Below, one piece after another: positions 1 to 7,884 of a stretch of DNA of 64,000 nt (position 1 is its first letter; each line of letters opens with the position of its first letter). A program made the position numbers and the translations under genes. This DNA comes from Prevotella sp. GTDB taxonomy: Bacteria; Bacteroidota; Bacteroidia; Bacteroidales; Bacteroidaceae. The notes beneath the pieces were generated by a model. The model was not told the DNA's origin, did no database searches, and worked only from the letters and a program-made list of their open reading frames with translations. Location of the stretch: contig JAEEXI010000004.1 in assembly GCA_016291495.1 (NCBI GenBank), positions 1 through 64,000 of the forward strand. The letters run 5' to 3'.

Positions 1-182
1 ACTTTCATTTGAGCCCTTTCTCCGGGATGACATTTACGTCTGCATTTATCATTTTAGGATTCGGCTTCCGTAAACATTCTGTATTTCAGCTTCTTACGCG
101 GATTTGTCACTAAGCAAAAATTTTTTTCTCGCCATTTATCTCCCGACAAAACGAGAAAATCACATTTAGATTTTCTGATACA

Positions 183-569
183 ATGCAAACAATACAACAA
201 CAATATATAACAAATTGGCATGATTGCTTCGTAGGCTTTATTAGGCAATATGAAGCACTCATAGTTGCGCTGATTGCATTGCCTGAGGTGCCGTATGAGG
301 ATAAGCAGGTGCTTGACAGGTTGAAGTTGATGCTTCATTGCAAGGATGCACAGGACGTTGAAAAGGACTTGGCTGAGGGTACGGTATCAAAGAGTACTCT
401 TGATAAAATAGAGAAACTGAATAAGGATATTGCCGATGTTGCAGTGGAACAGCTAAAGACTGATGCAGTGGTAAAGGAGTTTCTAAAGAGATTGACTCAT
501 TTAAAGTTAGAACAAGATAAGAAAGCTGAAGTATTAAGGCTGAAGACACTGAATATAAGAATCAAATGA
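183..569 (+). CDS. Hypothetical protein, 128 aa, charged helical
   Basis: No family recognised. The protein is mostly predicted helix and its C-terminal half (about residues 60-128) is rich in Lys, Glu, Asp and Leu with heptad-like spacing, suggesting a coiled coil. Its stop codon overlaps the start of the next gene in an ATGA arrangement at 566-569, which implies translational coupling and is the main support that it is real. The start is uncertain: no clear ribosome binding site precedes the ATG at 183, and an internal start is possible. It belongs with the following membrane protein; function unknown. Confidence 0.55.
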   Translation: MQTIQQQYITNWHDCFVGFIRQYEALIVALIALPEVPYEDKQVLDRLKLMLHCKDAQDVEKDLAEGTVSKSTLDKIEKLNKDIADVAVEQLKTDAVVKEFLKRLTHLKLEQDKKAEVLRLKTLNIRIK

Positions 570-802
570 ACAAAGACGTTATAAATCTAGTAAAGGACAG
601 TGCATCTACATTCCTGAATATTGCGGAGATGACGCAGTATCGGATGAAGTATTTGCAGGATCGGGATGCTGAGGACAAGGAGAAAATGTATAAATATGCC
701 TTCTTGGCTGGAGTCGGGATACTCTCACTTTTGACGATGGGAGTGCTGGGGTTGATGGAAAGCCGCAGAAATGACAATAGAATTCTGGATTACTCTTGGT
801 AA
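566..802 (+). CDS. Small single-pass membrane protein, hypothetical, 78 aa
   Basis: No family recognised. Residues about 1-45 are charged and helical. Residues about 46-66 form one hydrophobic segment rich in Leu, Gly, Val and Met that should span the membrane, followed by a short polar tail. Its ATG overlaps the stop of the preceding gene, so the two are probably translated together. A transposase gene follows 17 bp after its stop. The pair may be a two-component small membrane system or the remnant of a mobile element; the sequence does not decide. Confidence 0.55.
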   Translation: MNKDVINLVKDSASTFLNIAEMTQYRMKYLQDRDAEDKEKMYKYAFLAGVGILSLLTMGVLGLMESRRNDNRILDYSW

Positions 803-819
803 GTGTGATTCATTAACCA

Positions 820-1614
820 ATGCCCCGACAGTCACGAAAGCCATCAGGCACAGGCATCCATCATGTGATGATGCGCGGCATCAATCACCAGAACATTTTC
901 GAGGATGCTGAGGACTATTTCCAGTTCATGACGACCCTTGATCGGGTGCGTGTTCAGTATGACGACTTAGGTCTGCCCTGTGGCACCAGTTGCACGATAT
1001 ATGCCTACTGCCTCATGTCTAACCACTTCCACTTGCTCATTCGTGAGCGCAACGAGAAGATTGGTGAAGTAATAAAACGTCTGGCAAGTAGCTACGTATA
1101 TTATTATAATCATAAGTACCTGCGCGATGGGCACCTGTTTAAGGAGCGATTCAAGAGCGAGCCAGTCAATGACATGGAGTATTTTACCGTACTATTGCGG
1201 TATATCCACCAGAACCCGCTAAAGGCAGGCATTGTTGAAAAGGTAAAAGACTACGAATATAGCTCTTGGGGTGAATATAGTGGAACTGTGGATCCAGCCT
1301 TTCAGGTATGTGACACGAGGACGGTGTTAAACCGGATTCCTTTCAAGGACTTGGATGAATGGGTCAATGATCCTTTGCCCGACGATTACAACTTTCTGGA
1401 CAACGATAATGAACGACCACGACTGAGACTCTCCGACGATCAGGTGTGGCAAGAGATAATAAAACTTGCAGGCGTAACCTGCAGCAGTGATTTTCAAAAA
1501 TTAGAAAGACAATTACAACGCGAGACGTTAGGGCAGTTGCGAGAACTTGGAGCCTCAGTGCGCCAGTTGGAGCGGCTGACAGGTATAAGCAGGGGAGTCA
1601 TCCAGTTCGTATGA
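820..1614 (+). CDS. REP-associated tyrosine transposase (Y1/IS200-like, RAYT)
   Basis: A Y1_Tnp (HUH) endonuclease domain covers residues about 5-150. The metal-binding pair is His69-Phe-His71 in the 'MSNHFHLLI' motif. A tyrosine cluster followed by Asn (residues 92-97) holds the likely nucleophile, and the downstream 'GHLFKERFKS' and 'YIHQNPLKAGIV' motifs are typical of the family. Beyond the domain a roughly 100-residue extension ends in an HTH-like segment (about 237-264), as in longer RAYTs. RAYTs cleave single-stranded DNA at palindromic repeats and are usually single-copy domesticated genes rather than active insertion sequences. An imperfect inverted repeat lies about 190 bp downstream and could be a substrate, but no REP family can be proven from this window. 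Confidence 0.85.
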   Translation: MPRQSRKPSGTGIHHVMMRGINHQNIFEDAEDYFQFMTTLDRVRVQYDDLGLPCGTSCTIYAYCLMSNHFHLLIRERNEKIGEVIKRLASSYVYYYNHKYLRDGHLFKERFKSEPVNDMEYFTVLLRYIHQNPLKAGIVEKVKDYEYSSWGEYSGTVDPAFQVCDTRTVLNRIPFKDLDEWVNDPLPDDYNFLDNDNERPRLRLSDDQVWQEIIKLAGVTCSSDFQKLERQLQRETLGQLRELGASVRQLERLTGISRGVIQFV

Positions 1615-1802
1615 CACGTACCTGTCCCTTGTCATAGTTTCGAGTTTATCAGACACTGGCTAGAAGAGACTGCCACAAATTATGATGGTGTTGTGAAAAA
1701 ATGGCTAGAGAAAGATGCACCAGATGGAGAGAGTGCATGAGTCACAATCAATACAATGATAACTCGCATAAAAATGACAAACCTTGGTGCCTCTGGAGAA
1801 AT

Positions 1803-1862
1803 AGCAGGAGACCTGCTGGATTCAATCTACTATTCCACACAGGTTCAGTAGGATCTCCTGCT
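1803..1862. repeat. Imperfect 60-nt inverted repeat downstream of the RAYT gene
   Basis: AGCAGGAGA at 1803-1811 pairs perfectly with TCTCCTGCT at 1854-1862, and the inner arms (CCTGCTGG against CAGTAGG) pair imperfectly, giving one long hairpin. Given the transposase just upstream it could be a REP-like substrate. It is less likely a terminator, because an A-rich rather than a T-rich tract follows it on the plus strand. The remainder of 1615-2003 shows no intact gene; a short frame at 1639-1740 could be the tail of a decayed gene. Confidence 0.5.
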
Positions 1863-1870
1863 TAAAAATA

Positions 1871-1905
1871 ACATCTTACATCATACATCTAACATCTTAC
1901 ATCTA
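1871..1905. repeat. Heptamer tandem array, unit ACATCTN, 5 copies
   Basis: Five consecutive 7-nt units, ACATCTT, ACATCAT, ACATCTA, ACATCTT and ACATCTA, without indels, in the non-coding gap left of the IS66 element. It is one of a set of arrays in this window that share the 7-nt period but not the unit sequence. Confidence 0.8.
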
Positions 1906-1995
1906 AGGGACTGGTGCTACAGGTCTCTCATAAAAGAAAAAGGTTCTTCGACAAGCGAAGCGGCATTGCCGAGCGCAATAATGCCTGCGGCATCT

Positions 1996-2003
1996 TTTCC
2001 CTT
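1996..2003. repeat. IS66 target-site duplication, left copy
   Basis: TTTCCCTT directly abuts the left terminal inverted repeat and is repeated exactly at 4980-4987. Eight base pairs is the usual duplication length for IS66-family elements. Confidence 0.95.
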
Positions 2004-2025
2004 GTAAGCATCCAACCCCTTTTTA
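2004..2025 (+). repeat. IS66 left terminal inverted repeat (IRL)
   Basis: Twenty-two bases starting GTAAGCATCC and ending CCCCTTTTTA, the exact reverse complement of 4958-4979. Confidence 0.95.
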
Positions 2026-2046
2026 GGTGGTCTAGGATATAGTTAT

Positions 2047-2054
2047 TACCTTTG
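2047..2054 (+). promoter_or_regulatory. Bacteroidetes-type -7 element for tnpA
   Basis: TACCTTTG matches the -7 consensus TAnnTTTG and lies 26 bp before the tnpA start codon. No good TTTG -33 element is visible at the expected distance, so strength is uncertain. Confidence 0.6.
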
Positions 2055-2080
2055 CGCCATGAATTCTAAAATTTGAGATT

Positions 2081-2458
2081 ATGGCAGTAAGTATTAAAGA
2101 CATTGAAACGCTGTGGAAGAGGTATCAGGAGGATGGCTGTAAACGAGGGATCTCGGTCGCCAAATTCTTCGAGTCCAATGGCGTTCCGTATCACACATTT
2201 GAAAAATGGTACAAGAAAAGAATCGCCCAACCTGAGGTTGTCGATTGTGTTGTAAGAGAAACGCCGGAAGTGGTGACCAAAGTCGAACGCGAGGAAGATG
2301 TGGCAGAAACTACTGCAGGCATTGAAAACGAAGAGACCAAGAATATCTCTTATGTTTACGTTGGGTTTACTGATGGTATGAAAATAGAGCATCATAAGTT
2401 GAGCTATAATGAATTGGTAAGTTTCATTCAAAAGATCCAGCCGTTATGTTTGGTTTAA
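2081..2458 (+). CDS. tnpA: IS66 accessory protein TnpA
   Basis: A 125-aa protein. Its first 55 residues form the helix-turn-helix-like N-terminus of IS66 TnpA proteins, with a 'WKRYQEDG...SVAKFFESNGVPYHTFEKWYKK' pattern. The C-terminal half is acidic and variable, ending with a short beta-rich segment. It is required for IS66 transposition together with TnpB and TnpC and probably binds element DNA. Its end overlaps the tnpB start by 13 nt, suggesting coupled translation. Confidence 0.9.
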   Translation: MAVSIKDIETLWKRYQEDGCKRGISVAKFFESNGVPYHTFEKWYKKRIAQPEVVDCVVRETPEVVTKVEREEDVAETTAGIENEETKNISYVYVGFTDGMKIEHHKLSYNELVSFIQKIQPLCLV

Positions 2459-2805
2459 CAGGTGCTACAAAATATAAGTATATTCCTAATTATAAGGATA
2501 TGCGAGGTGGGTACGATAAGCTCTGTGGTGTTGTCCGTACCCTGACAGGGAGGATGGAAGAAGGTACGGCTTATATCTTTACGTCTAAAGACCAGAAGCT
2601 GGTTAAGATTATCCGTCATGAGCATAATGAATGCCAGCTGTATGTACAGCGTTTTGATCATAATATGAGCTTTGTAAGATTGGATTTCATAAATGACAAG
2701 CCGATCTACGTCCTCGAATATGAGTTCCTTGTTGCTTTGTTGACTTGTCCTGTAATAAGGAAGATAGGTCCGATTCATCAAGGTTACAAAGAAAAAGTAG
2801 CTTAG
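2446..2805 (+). CDS. tnpB: IS66 accessory protein TnpB (Orf2 family)
   Basis: A 119-aa protein of the IS66 Orf2-like (TnpB) family: basic, with the characteristic 'MRGGYDKLCGVV' stretch near residues 19-30 and a conserved 'YIFTSKDQKLVKII' core. Its exact biochemical role is not established, but it is required for transposition of IS66-family elements. The start at 2446 lies inside the end of tnpA. A 292-bp gap to tnpC follows; it carries no other gene but contains the tnpC promoter. Confidence 0.9.
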   Translation: MFGLTGATKYKYIPNYKDMRGGYDKLCGVVRTLTGRMEEGTAYIFTSKDQKLVKIIRHEHNECQLYVQRFDHNMSFVRLDFINDKPIYVLEYEFLVALLTCPVIRKIGPIHQGYKEKVA

Positions 2806-3046
2806 ATGGCTTCATTTTGGTGTTAAAAAACTGTAAAGCATTGCCGGTTCAACTGGTGTAAGAATATGTTCAATAATCTGATAATCAGGCATTTAATAGT
2901 TTTCGTGATTATTAAAAAGAGGCTATTGGGAGTCCTTCTGACGCTCTTTTTGAGTATGCAGAATAGGGGAGTATTACAATACTTCCGGATGGGCTGCTAT
3001 TGGTGTAAAGTACTGATTTTCAGTGTGTTAAATAATATTATCACTC

Positions 3047-3077
3047 TTGAATTTGCCAAAGAAAGTATGTACCTTTG
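3047..3077 (+). promoter_or_regulatory. Promoter of tnpC
   Basis: A -33-like TTG at 3047-3049 and a consensus -7 TACCTTTG at 3070-3077 are separated by 20 bp. The tnpC start codon is 20 bp downstream of the -7 element, so the transposase can be transcribed independently of tnpA and tnpB. Confidence 0.65.
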
Positions 3078-3097
3078 CAGAGCAAAAGTCCCATATA

Positions 3098-4879
3098 ATG
3101 GCAGATTTGAAGATGGACATAGAGCGCATGATTATGCAAGCCCGTTACGCGATGCAGCTGGAAGCAGAGGCATCGTCTGTAAAGGGTGGAGAAATGTCTG
3201 ATATGGAACGGGAGCAGTATCAAAAGCAGATAAAGGATCTTCTTCAAGCCGTTGAGACTCTCTTGAAGTCCAATAATGCAATGGGTGAAAGAGTGGCTCA
3301 GTTGGAGAAGATAGCCGAGGACTATGAGGACTTGAAGGCTGAGAATGCAAAGCTGAAGGGCGAGCTTGCTATGCGCAAACGTGCTCAGTATGGCAAAGGT
3401 AGCGAGAAACCTAAGAAATCCTCTGAATCCAAATCTGCTTCTGACGGAAGTAAGGATGAAGATGAGGAAAAATACATTGAGACTGGTAGCAAGAACGATG
3501 TTCCTCCAACTGATGATGACCAGGAAGAGGAAGAAGATATGGCCTCTTCTGGAGAACCCCAGGAGCAGAAACCTCGCGATTTGAGTAAACGCCCGGATCA
3601 TTACAAGACCATGAGTGCAGACATATGTGTCGTCCATGACTGTGACCTTGACAAACTGAAGGAAATGGGGCTTGAATTTATCCGCTATACAAGACCTGTT
3701 GACCAGTTTGACCGTGTCAGTCTCACCCGTCAGGACAGATACCTGTATGTGTGGGTACGTGACAAGAATGGCAATGAATTTCCCTTCTTCATACCCAAAT
3801 CAAAGGAAGATGAGAAACGTGAATGTGTGTTTGTCAATGAGTCGAAATATGACATGCCGTGCCTTGTACCTCATACAAGTGCTACTTATTCTATGCTCTC
3901 TGACCTTGGTGTAAATAGATTCCAGTATGCGCTGTCCAGTGGACGTGAGATGTACCGCATGTTCAATGAAAAGATGCGTATGTCAAAGCAAAGCATTCTG
4001 AACTGGCTTACCCGTGGAGCAGAACTGTTGGAGGGCGGTAAGAAGTACATCAAGAGGATGCTGCTGAAGATGGGTACGAGCATCTACTGCGATGAGACTT
4101 GGGTATGGACCAAGGTAAAGGTTAATGGTGTATACAAGTATGTGAAGCGTTATATGTGGGTCATCGTCAATCTGACGACGAAGGTGTGTTATTATCTCTT
4201 CGGTCGCAGGAAGCGCAAGGTGATAGAGGAATTCCTTGGTGAATTCAAAGGAACCCTGATGACTGATGCCTACAATGCATATGCTTACTTCAGTAAGCTT
4301 GATGGCTGTACCCATGCATGCTGCTGGGCCCATGTTCGCCGGATATTCTGGTCGGCATTGAAAGACTATAATGATGAACTGGCTCATGAGTTTATCGATT
4401 TGATAGGCATATTATATAAGGTGGAACTAGAGAGTATTCTTCTCCATCGGACAGAAGAAGAGGTGCTGACAGCTAGGAAACTTGAGTCGATACCTGTACT
4501 CAACGAGCTTGATCAGCGGGCATTGGCACTGCTGGCCAAGATAAAGAGTAAAAAGGTGAAAGCATCCAGTAAGTTAGTGCATGCATTGGATTATATGCGC
4601 AACAACTGGACAGAATTGATTGCCTACAGGGATATAGGAAGTGTATTGATAGATAATAATTGTTGCGAACGTGCAGTCCGGCCATTTACTAACCTGCGGA
4701 AGAGCTTTGGCGGCTTCAGCAGCGAGAAGGGTGGTGAGGTTGCAGCTGCATGGCTCACGTTCATAGAGACATGCAAACTACAAAAGAAGGCAGCATTTGA
4801 TTTCTTCAACGACTTCTTCAAGAAAGTTACCGAGGGTAGGAGCGATTACGAGCTCATCACTCAGGAGGTATTAAGTTAA
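3098..4879 (+). CDS. tnpC: IS66 family transposase TnpC (DDE)
   Basis: A 593-aa DDE transposase. The start is set at ATG 3098 because the frame upstream overlaps the promoter. Residues about 25-110 form a coiled coil, then a highly acidic/Ser-rich linker, a central zinc-binding/DNA-binding region, and the catalytic core. The likely catalytic acids are D332 ('YCDETWVW'), D390 ('MTDAYNAY') and E524 ('NNCCERAVRPF'), with a long insertion between the last two as is typical of IS66. The C-terminal IS66_C region ends with 'AAAWLTFIETCKLQ'. Nothing indicates inactivation. Confidence 0.95.
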   Translation: MADLKMDIERMIMQARYAMQLEAEASSVKGGEMSDMEREQYQKQIKDLLQAVETLLKSNNAMGERVAQLEKIAEDYEDLKAENAKLKGELAMRKRAQYGKGSEKPKKSSESKSASDGSKDEDEEKYIETGSKNDVPPTDDDQEEEEDMASSGEPQEQKPRDLSKRPDHYKTMSADICVVHDCDLDKLKEMGLEFIRYTRPVDQFDRVSLTRQDRYLYVWVRDKNGNEFPFFIPKSKEDEKRECVFVNESKYDMPCLVPHTSATYSMLSDLGVNRFQYALSSGREMYRMFNEKMRMSKQSILNWLTRGAELLEGGKKYIKRMLLKMGTSIYCDETWVWTKVKVNGVYKYVKRYMWVIVNLTTKVCYYLFGRRKRKVIEEFLGEFKGTLMTDAYNAYAYFSKLDGCTHACCWAHVRRIFWSALKDYNDELAHEFIDLIGILYKVELESILLHRTEEEVLTARKLESIPVLNELDQRALALLAKIKSKKVKASSKLVHALDYMRNNWTELIAYRDIGSVLIDNNCCERAVRPFTNLRKSFGGFSSEKGGEVAAAWLTFIETCKLQKKAAFDFFNDFFKKVTEGRSDYELITQEVLS

Positions 4880-4926
4880 AAACGTATAAAAACAACAAAA
4901 TCCAATTTCCTTTAAAACTCCCGAAT

Positions 4927-4944
4927 CCCCAGCAAATGCTGGGG
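4927..4944. repeat. Short perfect hairpin inside the IS66 right end
   Basis: CCCCAGC (4927-4933) and GCTGGGG (4938-4944) flank the loop AAAT, just after the tnpC stop. No T-run follows on the plus strand, so it is not a convincing Rho-independent terminator. It could reduce read-through from tnpC into the polysaccharide operon. Confidence 0.45.
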
Positions 4945-4957
4945 CTAAGGCTTATGG

Positions 4958-4979
4958 TAAAAAGGGGTTGGATGCTTAC
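4958..4979 (-). repeat. IS66 right terminal inverted repeat (IRR)
   Basis: The exact reverse complement of 2004-2025, immediately followed by the second TTTCCCTT target-site copy. Confidence 0.95.
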
Positions 4980-4987
4980 TTTCCCTT
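4980..4987. repeat. IS66 target-site duplication, right copy
   Basis: TTTCCCTT, identical to 1996-2003. It ends 26 bp before the rfbF start codon, so the element entered the 5' leader of the glycan operon. Confidence 0.95.
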
Positions 4988-5013
4988 TACATAGAAACAT
5001 AAATAAATCATAT

Positions 5014-5823
5014 ATGAAGGTAGTACTATTAGCCGGTGGCTTCGGCTCCCGCATCAGTGAAGAATCGGTTTACAAACCCAAGCCGATGATTGAGATAGGC
5101 GGCATGCCTATCCTCTGGCATATCATGAAGGAATATGCCTATTTCGGACACAATGAGTTCATCATCTGTGCCGGATACAAACAAGAGTATATCAAGGAAT
5201 GGTTTGCCAACTATTTTTTGCACAACAGTGACGTCAGCTTTGATTTCCGTAATGGAAAGAATGAGATGACCGTACACCACAGCAAGCTGGAACCATGGAA
5301 AGTGACAGTGGTAGATACTGGCTACAACACCATGACTGGAGGTCGTGTGAAACGCATCCAGGAATACGTGGACAATGAACCTTTCATGCTCACGTATGGT
5401 GATGGTGTTTGCGATGTGGACATCAACAAACTCGTCGAGTTTCACAAGGGCCATGGCAAAATTGCTACACTCACAGCTGTCAAGATGAAACAAGAAAAAG
5501 GCGTACTGAGTATAGGAGGTGATAATGCCGTTAAGAGTTTCCGTGAAAAGAACAAGACTGATGGAGCTCCTATCAATGCAGGATATATGGTCTTCCAGCC
5601 TGAGATATTTGATTATCTCGGAGGTGATGATTGTGTATTGGAACGTGACCCGATGGATAATCTTGTAGCTGATGGTCAACTGATGAGTTATATCCACGAA
5701 GGCTTCTGGCAGTGCATGGACAACATCCGCGAGAAGAATATGCTTGAAAAACTTTTGGAAAGCAATAGCGCACCCTGGAAGCGGTGGGATAGAGCTGTTC
5801 CGCATATTGTTGCACCTTATTGA
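5014..5823 (+). CDS. rfbF: Glucose-1-phosphate cytidylyltransferase
   Basis: Makes CDP-glucose from CTP and glucose-1-phosphate, the first step to CDP-6-deoxyhexoses. The nucleotidyltransferase signature 'LLAGGFGSRISEESVYKPKPM' lies at residues about 5-25, followed by 'IGGMPILWHIM'; later 'YGDGVCDVDI' and 'INAGYMVFQPEIFDYL' are typical of RfbF/DdhA. The start is taken at ATG 5014 because the 26 upstream residues in frame precede the conserved N-terminus and overlap the IS66 end. The resulting 269 aa fit the family. First gene of the long operon; the downstream rfbG start is 8 bp after its stop. Confidence 0.93.
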   Translation: MKVVLLAGGFGSRISEESVYKPKPMIEIGGMPILWHIMKEYAYFGHNEFIICAGYKQEYIKEWFANYFLHNSDVSFDFRNGKNEMTVHHSKLEPWKVTVVDTGYNTMTGGRVKRIQEYVDNEPFMLTYGDGVCDVDINKLVEFHKGHGKIATLTAVKMKQEKGVLSIGGDNAVKSFREKNKTDGAPINAGYMVFQPEIFDYLGGDDCVLERDPMDNLVADGQLMSYIHEGFWQCMDNIREKNMLEKLLESNSAPWKRWDRAVPHIVAPY

Positions 5824-5831
5824 TAAATCTT

Positions 5832-6911
5832 ATGATCGACATTTTCAATAACTTCTATAGAGGCAAACGGGTCCTTGTAACCGGTCATACCGGTTTCAAG
5901 GGCAGTTGGCTCTCCATCTGGCTCCACGAGCTGGGTGCAGAGGTGGTTGGCGTTGGCCTGGAGCCGTATTCCGAGAAGGACAACTTTGTCCTCTCTGGCA
6001 TTGGCAAGAAAATCAAGGCAGACATCCGTGCGGACATCCGTGACGGTGAGAAGATGAAGGAAATCTTCGCTCAGTATCAGCCGGAGATAGTGTTCCATCT
6101 GGCAGCACAGCCACTGGTACGTCTCAGCTACGAGATTCCTGTTGAGACCTACCAGACCAACGTGATGGGCACCATCAACATCATGGAGGCCATCCGATCT
6201 ACGGAGAGCGTGAAGGTGGGTGTGATGATAACCACCGACAAGTGCTACGACAACAAGGAGCAGCTGCAAGGTTATAAGGAGACAGACCCCTTTGGCGGTT
6301 ATGATCCTTATAGCAGTTCCAAAGGAGCTTGCGAGATTGCCATCCAGAGTTGGCGCAGGAGTTTCTTCAATCCAGATGACTATGGCAAGAAACACCATGT
6401 GAGCCTTGCCAGCGTTCGTGCCGGTAACGTGATCGGTGGTGGCGACTGGGCTAAAGACCGCATCATTCCTGACTGCATACGTGCTTTGGAGGCTGGTAAA
6501 CCCATAGAGATTCGCTCGCCCAAGGCTGTGCGTCCTTGGGAGCATGTCTTGGAGCCGCTGAGTGGCTATATGCTGTTGGCTCAGAAGATGTGGAATGCTC
6601 CTACGGAGTATTGCGAGGGCTGGAACTTTGGTCCCGAACAAGAGAGCGTTCTCAATGTTTGGGATGTGGCAACCGCCATTGTGAAGAACTTTGGCAGGGG
6701 AGAGTTGAAAGATGTCTCTGATCCCAATGCCCTCCATGAGGCCAATCTGCTGATGCTGGATATTACTAAGGCAAAGACAAGGCTTGGGTGGAAACCCAGA
6801 CTGGATGCTAAGCAGTGTGCAACGCTTACATCGGATTGGTATAAGCGGTATCAGAAGGAGGATGTGTATGACATTTGTATTAACGAAATAGAATCATTTC
6901 TTGGTAAATGA
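5832..6911 (+). CDS. rfbG: CDP-glucose 4,6-dehydratase
   Basis: An extended short-chain dehydrogenase that converts CDP-glucose to CDP-4-keto-6-deoxyglucose with bound NAD. The Rossmann motif 'VTGHTGFKGSW' is at residues about 15-25, the catalytic Tyr-x3-Lys is in 'YDPYSSSKGACE', and the substrate-binding 'RAGNVIGGGDWAKDRIIPD' is diagnostic of RfbG. ATG 5832 is preferred over the upstream TTG. The stop overlaps the next start (ATGA). No RfbH-type 3-dehydratase follows, so the product is probably not a 3,6-dideoxysugar. Confidence 0.93.
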   Translation: MIDIFNNFYRGKRVLVTGHTGFKGSWLSIWLHELGAEVVGVGLEPYSEKDNFVLSGIGKKIKADIRADIRDGEKMKEIFAQYQPEIVFHLAAQPLVRLSYEIPVETYQTNVMGTINIMEAIRSTESVKVGVMITTDKCYDNKEQLQGYKETDPFGGYDPYSSSKGACEIAIQSWRRSFFNPDDYGKKHHVSLASVRAGNVIGGGDWAKDRIIPDCIRALEAGKPIEIRSPKAVRPWEHVLEPLSGYMLLAQKMWNAPTEYCEGWNFGPEQESVLNVWDVATAIVKNFGRGELKDVSDPNALHEANLLMLDITKAKTRLGWKPRLDAKQCATLTSDWYKRYQKEDVYDICINEIESFLGK

Positions 6912-7834
6912 AGAAGGTAATTGTTCTAGGTGCTAATGGCTTTCTCGGAACCAAACTTGCACTTACTCTCACTCAAGAAGGATATGATGTGATTGCAATG
7001 GTGGATGGACGTTTCCCTTATGATTCATTAAAAGGGGAAAAAGGCATCATCACATTGGAATTCCAATTGGAAAACTTGGATTCGTTTGAAGATAATAAGT
7101 TATTTGAAGAAGTTGATACATTATATCATTTTGCATGGGCAGGAGTAAATGCCACTAAAAGATCTGAGGCAGATACACAGATTCAGAACATCCAATATGG
7201 GATTAATGTGTTAAGGTTTGCAGAAAGGTTTCATATCACTAAGGTAATAATACCTGGTTCAGCGGCCGAGGTGGGGTGCAGTCAAGGAGTTATTACAGGA
7301 AAAGAACTACCTTCTCCCACTGACATGTATAGCGCTGCTAAGGTGGCAACTCGTTTTGTGTGCCAAACCTATGCGAGGCAGCATGGCATAGGTTTGGTTT
7401 GGACCCTAATCACAAGTGTGTATGGTCCGGGGCGTGATGATAATAATTTGCTTTCATATACCATCAAGAAATTACTAGCAGGAGAAAAGCCTTCCACAAC
7501 CAAACTCGAGCAGAAGTGGGACTACATATATATAGAGGACCTTATTCGAGCTCTGATACTTTTGGGCGAGAAGGGAGTCTGTGATAAAGTATATCCTATT
7601 GGTGCAGGAGAAAACCGTCAGATGAAGGAGTATGTTGAGATGATTAGGAATATAATAAATCCGTCATTACCTATCGGAATAGGAGACTTGCCATACAAAA
7701 CGAGTGTCGTTGATAATCAGATATTAGACATATCTGAATTGGAGAAAGAAACAGGGTTCCGGCCTTATTATAGCTTTGAAAAAGGTATTAATATAACAAT
7801 AGAGTATTTTATGGACAGAATCGGGGGGGGGTAA
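6908..7834 (+). CDS. NAD-dependent epimerase/dehydratase (CDP-sugar tailoring)
   Basis: An extended SDR of 308 aa with an N-terminal 'VLGANGFLGTKLA' nucleotide-binding motif and a catalytic 'MYSAAKVATR' Tyr-x3-Lys near residue 140. It overlaps rfbG by ATGA and therefore probably acts on CDP-4-keto-6-deoxyhexose as an epimerase or 4-ketoreductase; the exact sugar cannot be read from sequence. The gene ends in a run of nine G residues coding for Gly-Gly-Gly before the stop. One-base slippage would only change the C-terminus. Confidence 0.85.
   Translation: MKKVIVLGANGFLGTKLALTLTQEGYDVIAMVDGRFPYDSLKGEKGIITLEFQLENLDSFEDNKLFEEVDTLYHFAWAGVNATKRSEADTQIQNIQYGINVLRFAERFHITKVIIPGSAAEVGCSQGVITGKELPSPTDMYSAAKVATRFVCQTYARQHGIGLVWTLITSVYGPGRDDNNLLSYTIKKLLAGEKPSTTKLEQKWDYIYIEDLIRALILLGEKGVCDKVYPIGAGENRQMKEYVEMIRNIINPSLPIGIGDLPYKTSVVDNQILDISELEKETGFRPYYSFEKGINITIEYFMDRIGGG
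7823..7831 (+). repeat. Homopolymeric G9 tract at a gene end
   Basis: Nine consecutive G immediately before the stop codon of the epimerase gene. Gaining one G would add about three residues before a new stop. Losing one would extend the protein by about 20 residues towards the next gene. It may also be a sequencing or assembly artefact. Confidence 0.8.
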
Positions 7835-7884
7835 ATCTTTAAATTCGATCTGTTTATACACTCTTTCTTTAAATTGTTACAGAT

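Larger units (their letters stand above)
2004..4979 (+). mobile_element. Intact IS66-family insertion sequence (2976 bp)
   Basis: Terminal inverted repeats of 22 bp are perfect: left 2004-2025, starting GTAAGCATCC, and right 4958-4979, ending GGATGCTTAC. The flanking 8-bp direct repeats TTTCCCTT (1996-2003 and 4980-4987) mark the insertion site. Three genes, tnpA, tnpB and tnpC, lie in the canonical order and orientation and all are open, so the element looks recent and possibly active. It sits in the leader of the polysaccharide operon, with its right end 34 bp before the rfbF start codon. Confidence 0.95.

Noticed and set aside
1..182. Possible gene end or regulatory site at the left edge
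   Set aside because: Only short frames without signature; nothing supportable in 182 bases.
820..5013. UpxY/NusG-like antiterminator at the head of the capsule operon
   Set aside because: Bacteroides capsule operons often start with upxY/upxZ; neither the small genes nor the transposases here match that family.
5029..6737. Two long minus-strand frames opposite rfbF and rfbG
   Set aside because: Antisense shadows of well-conserved genes with no ribosome site or recognisable family.
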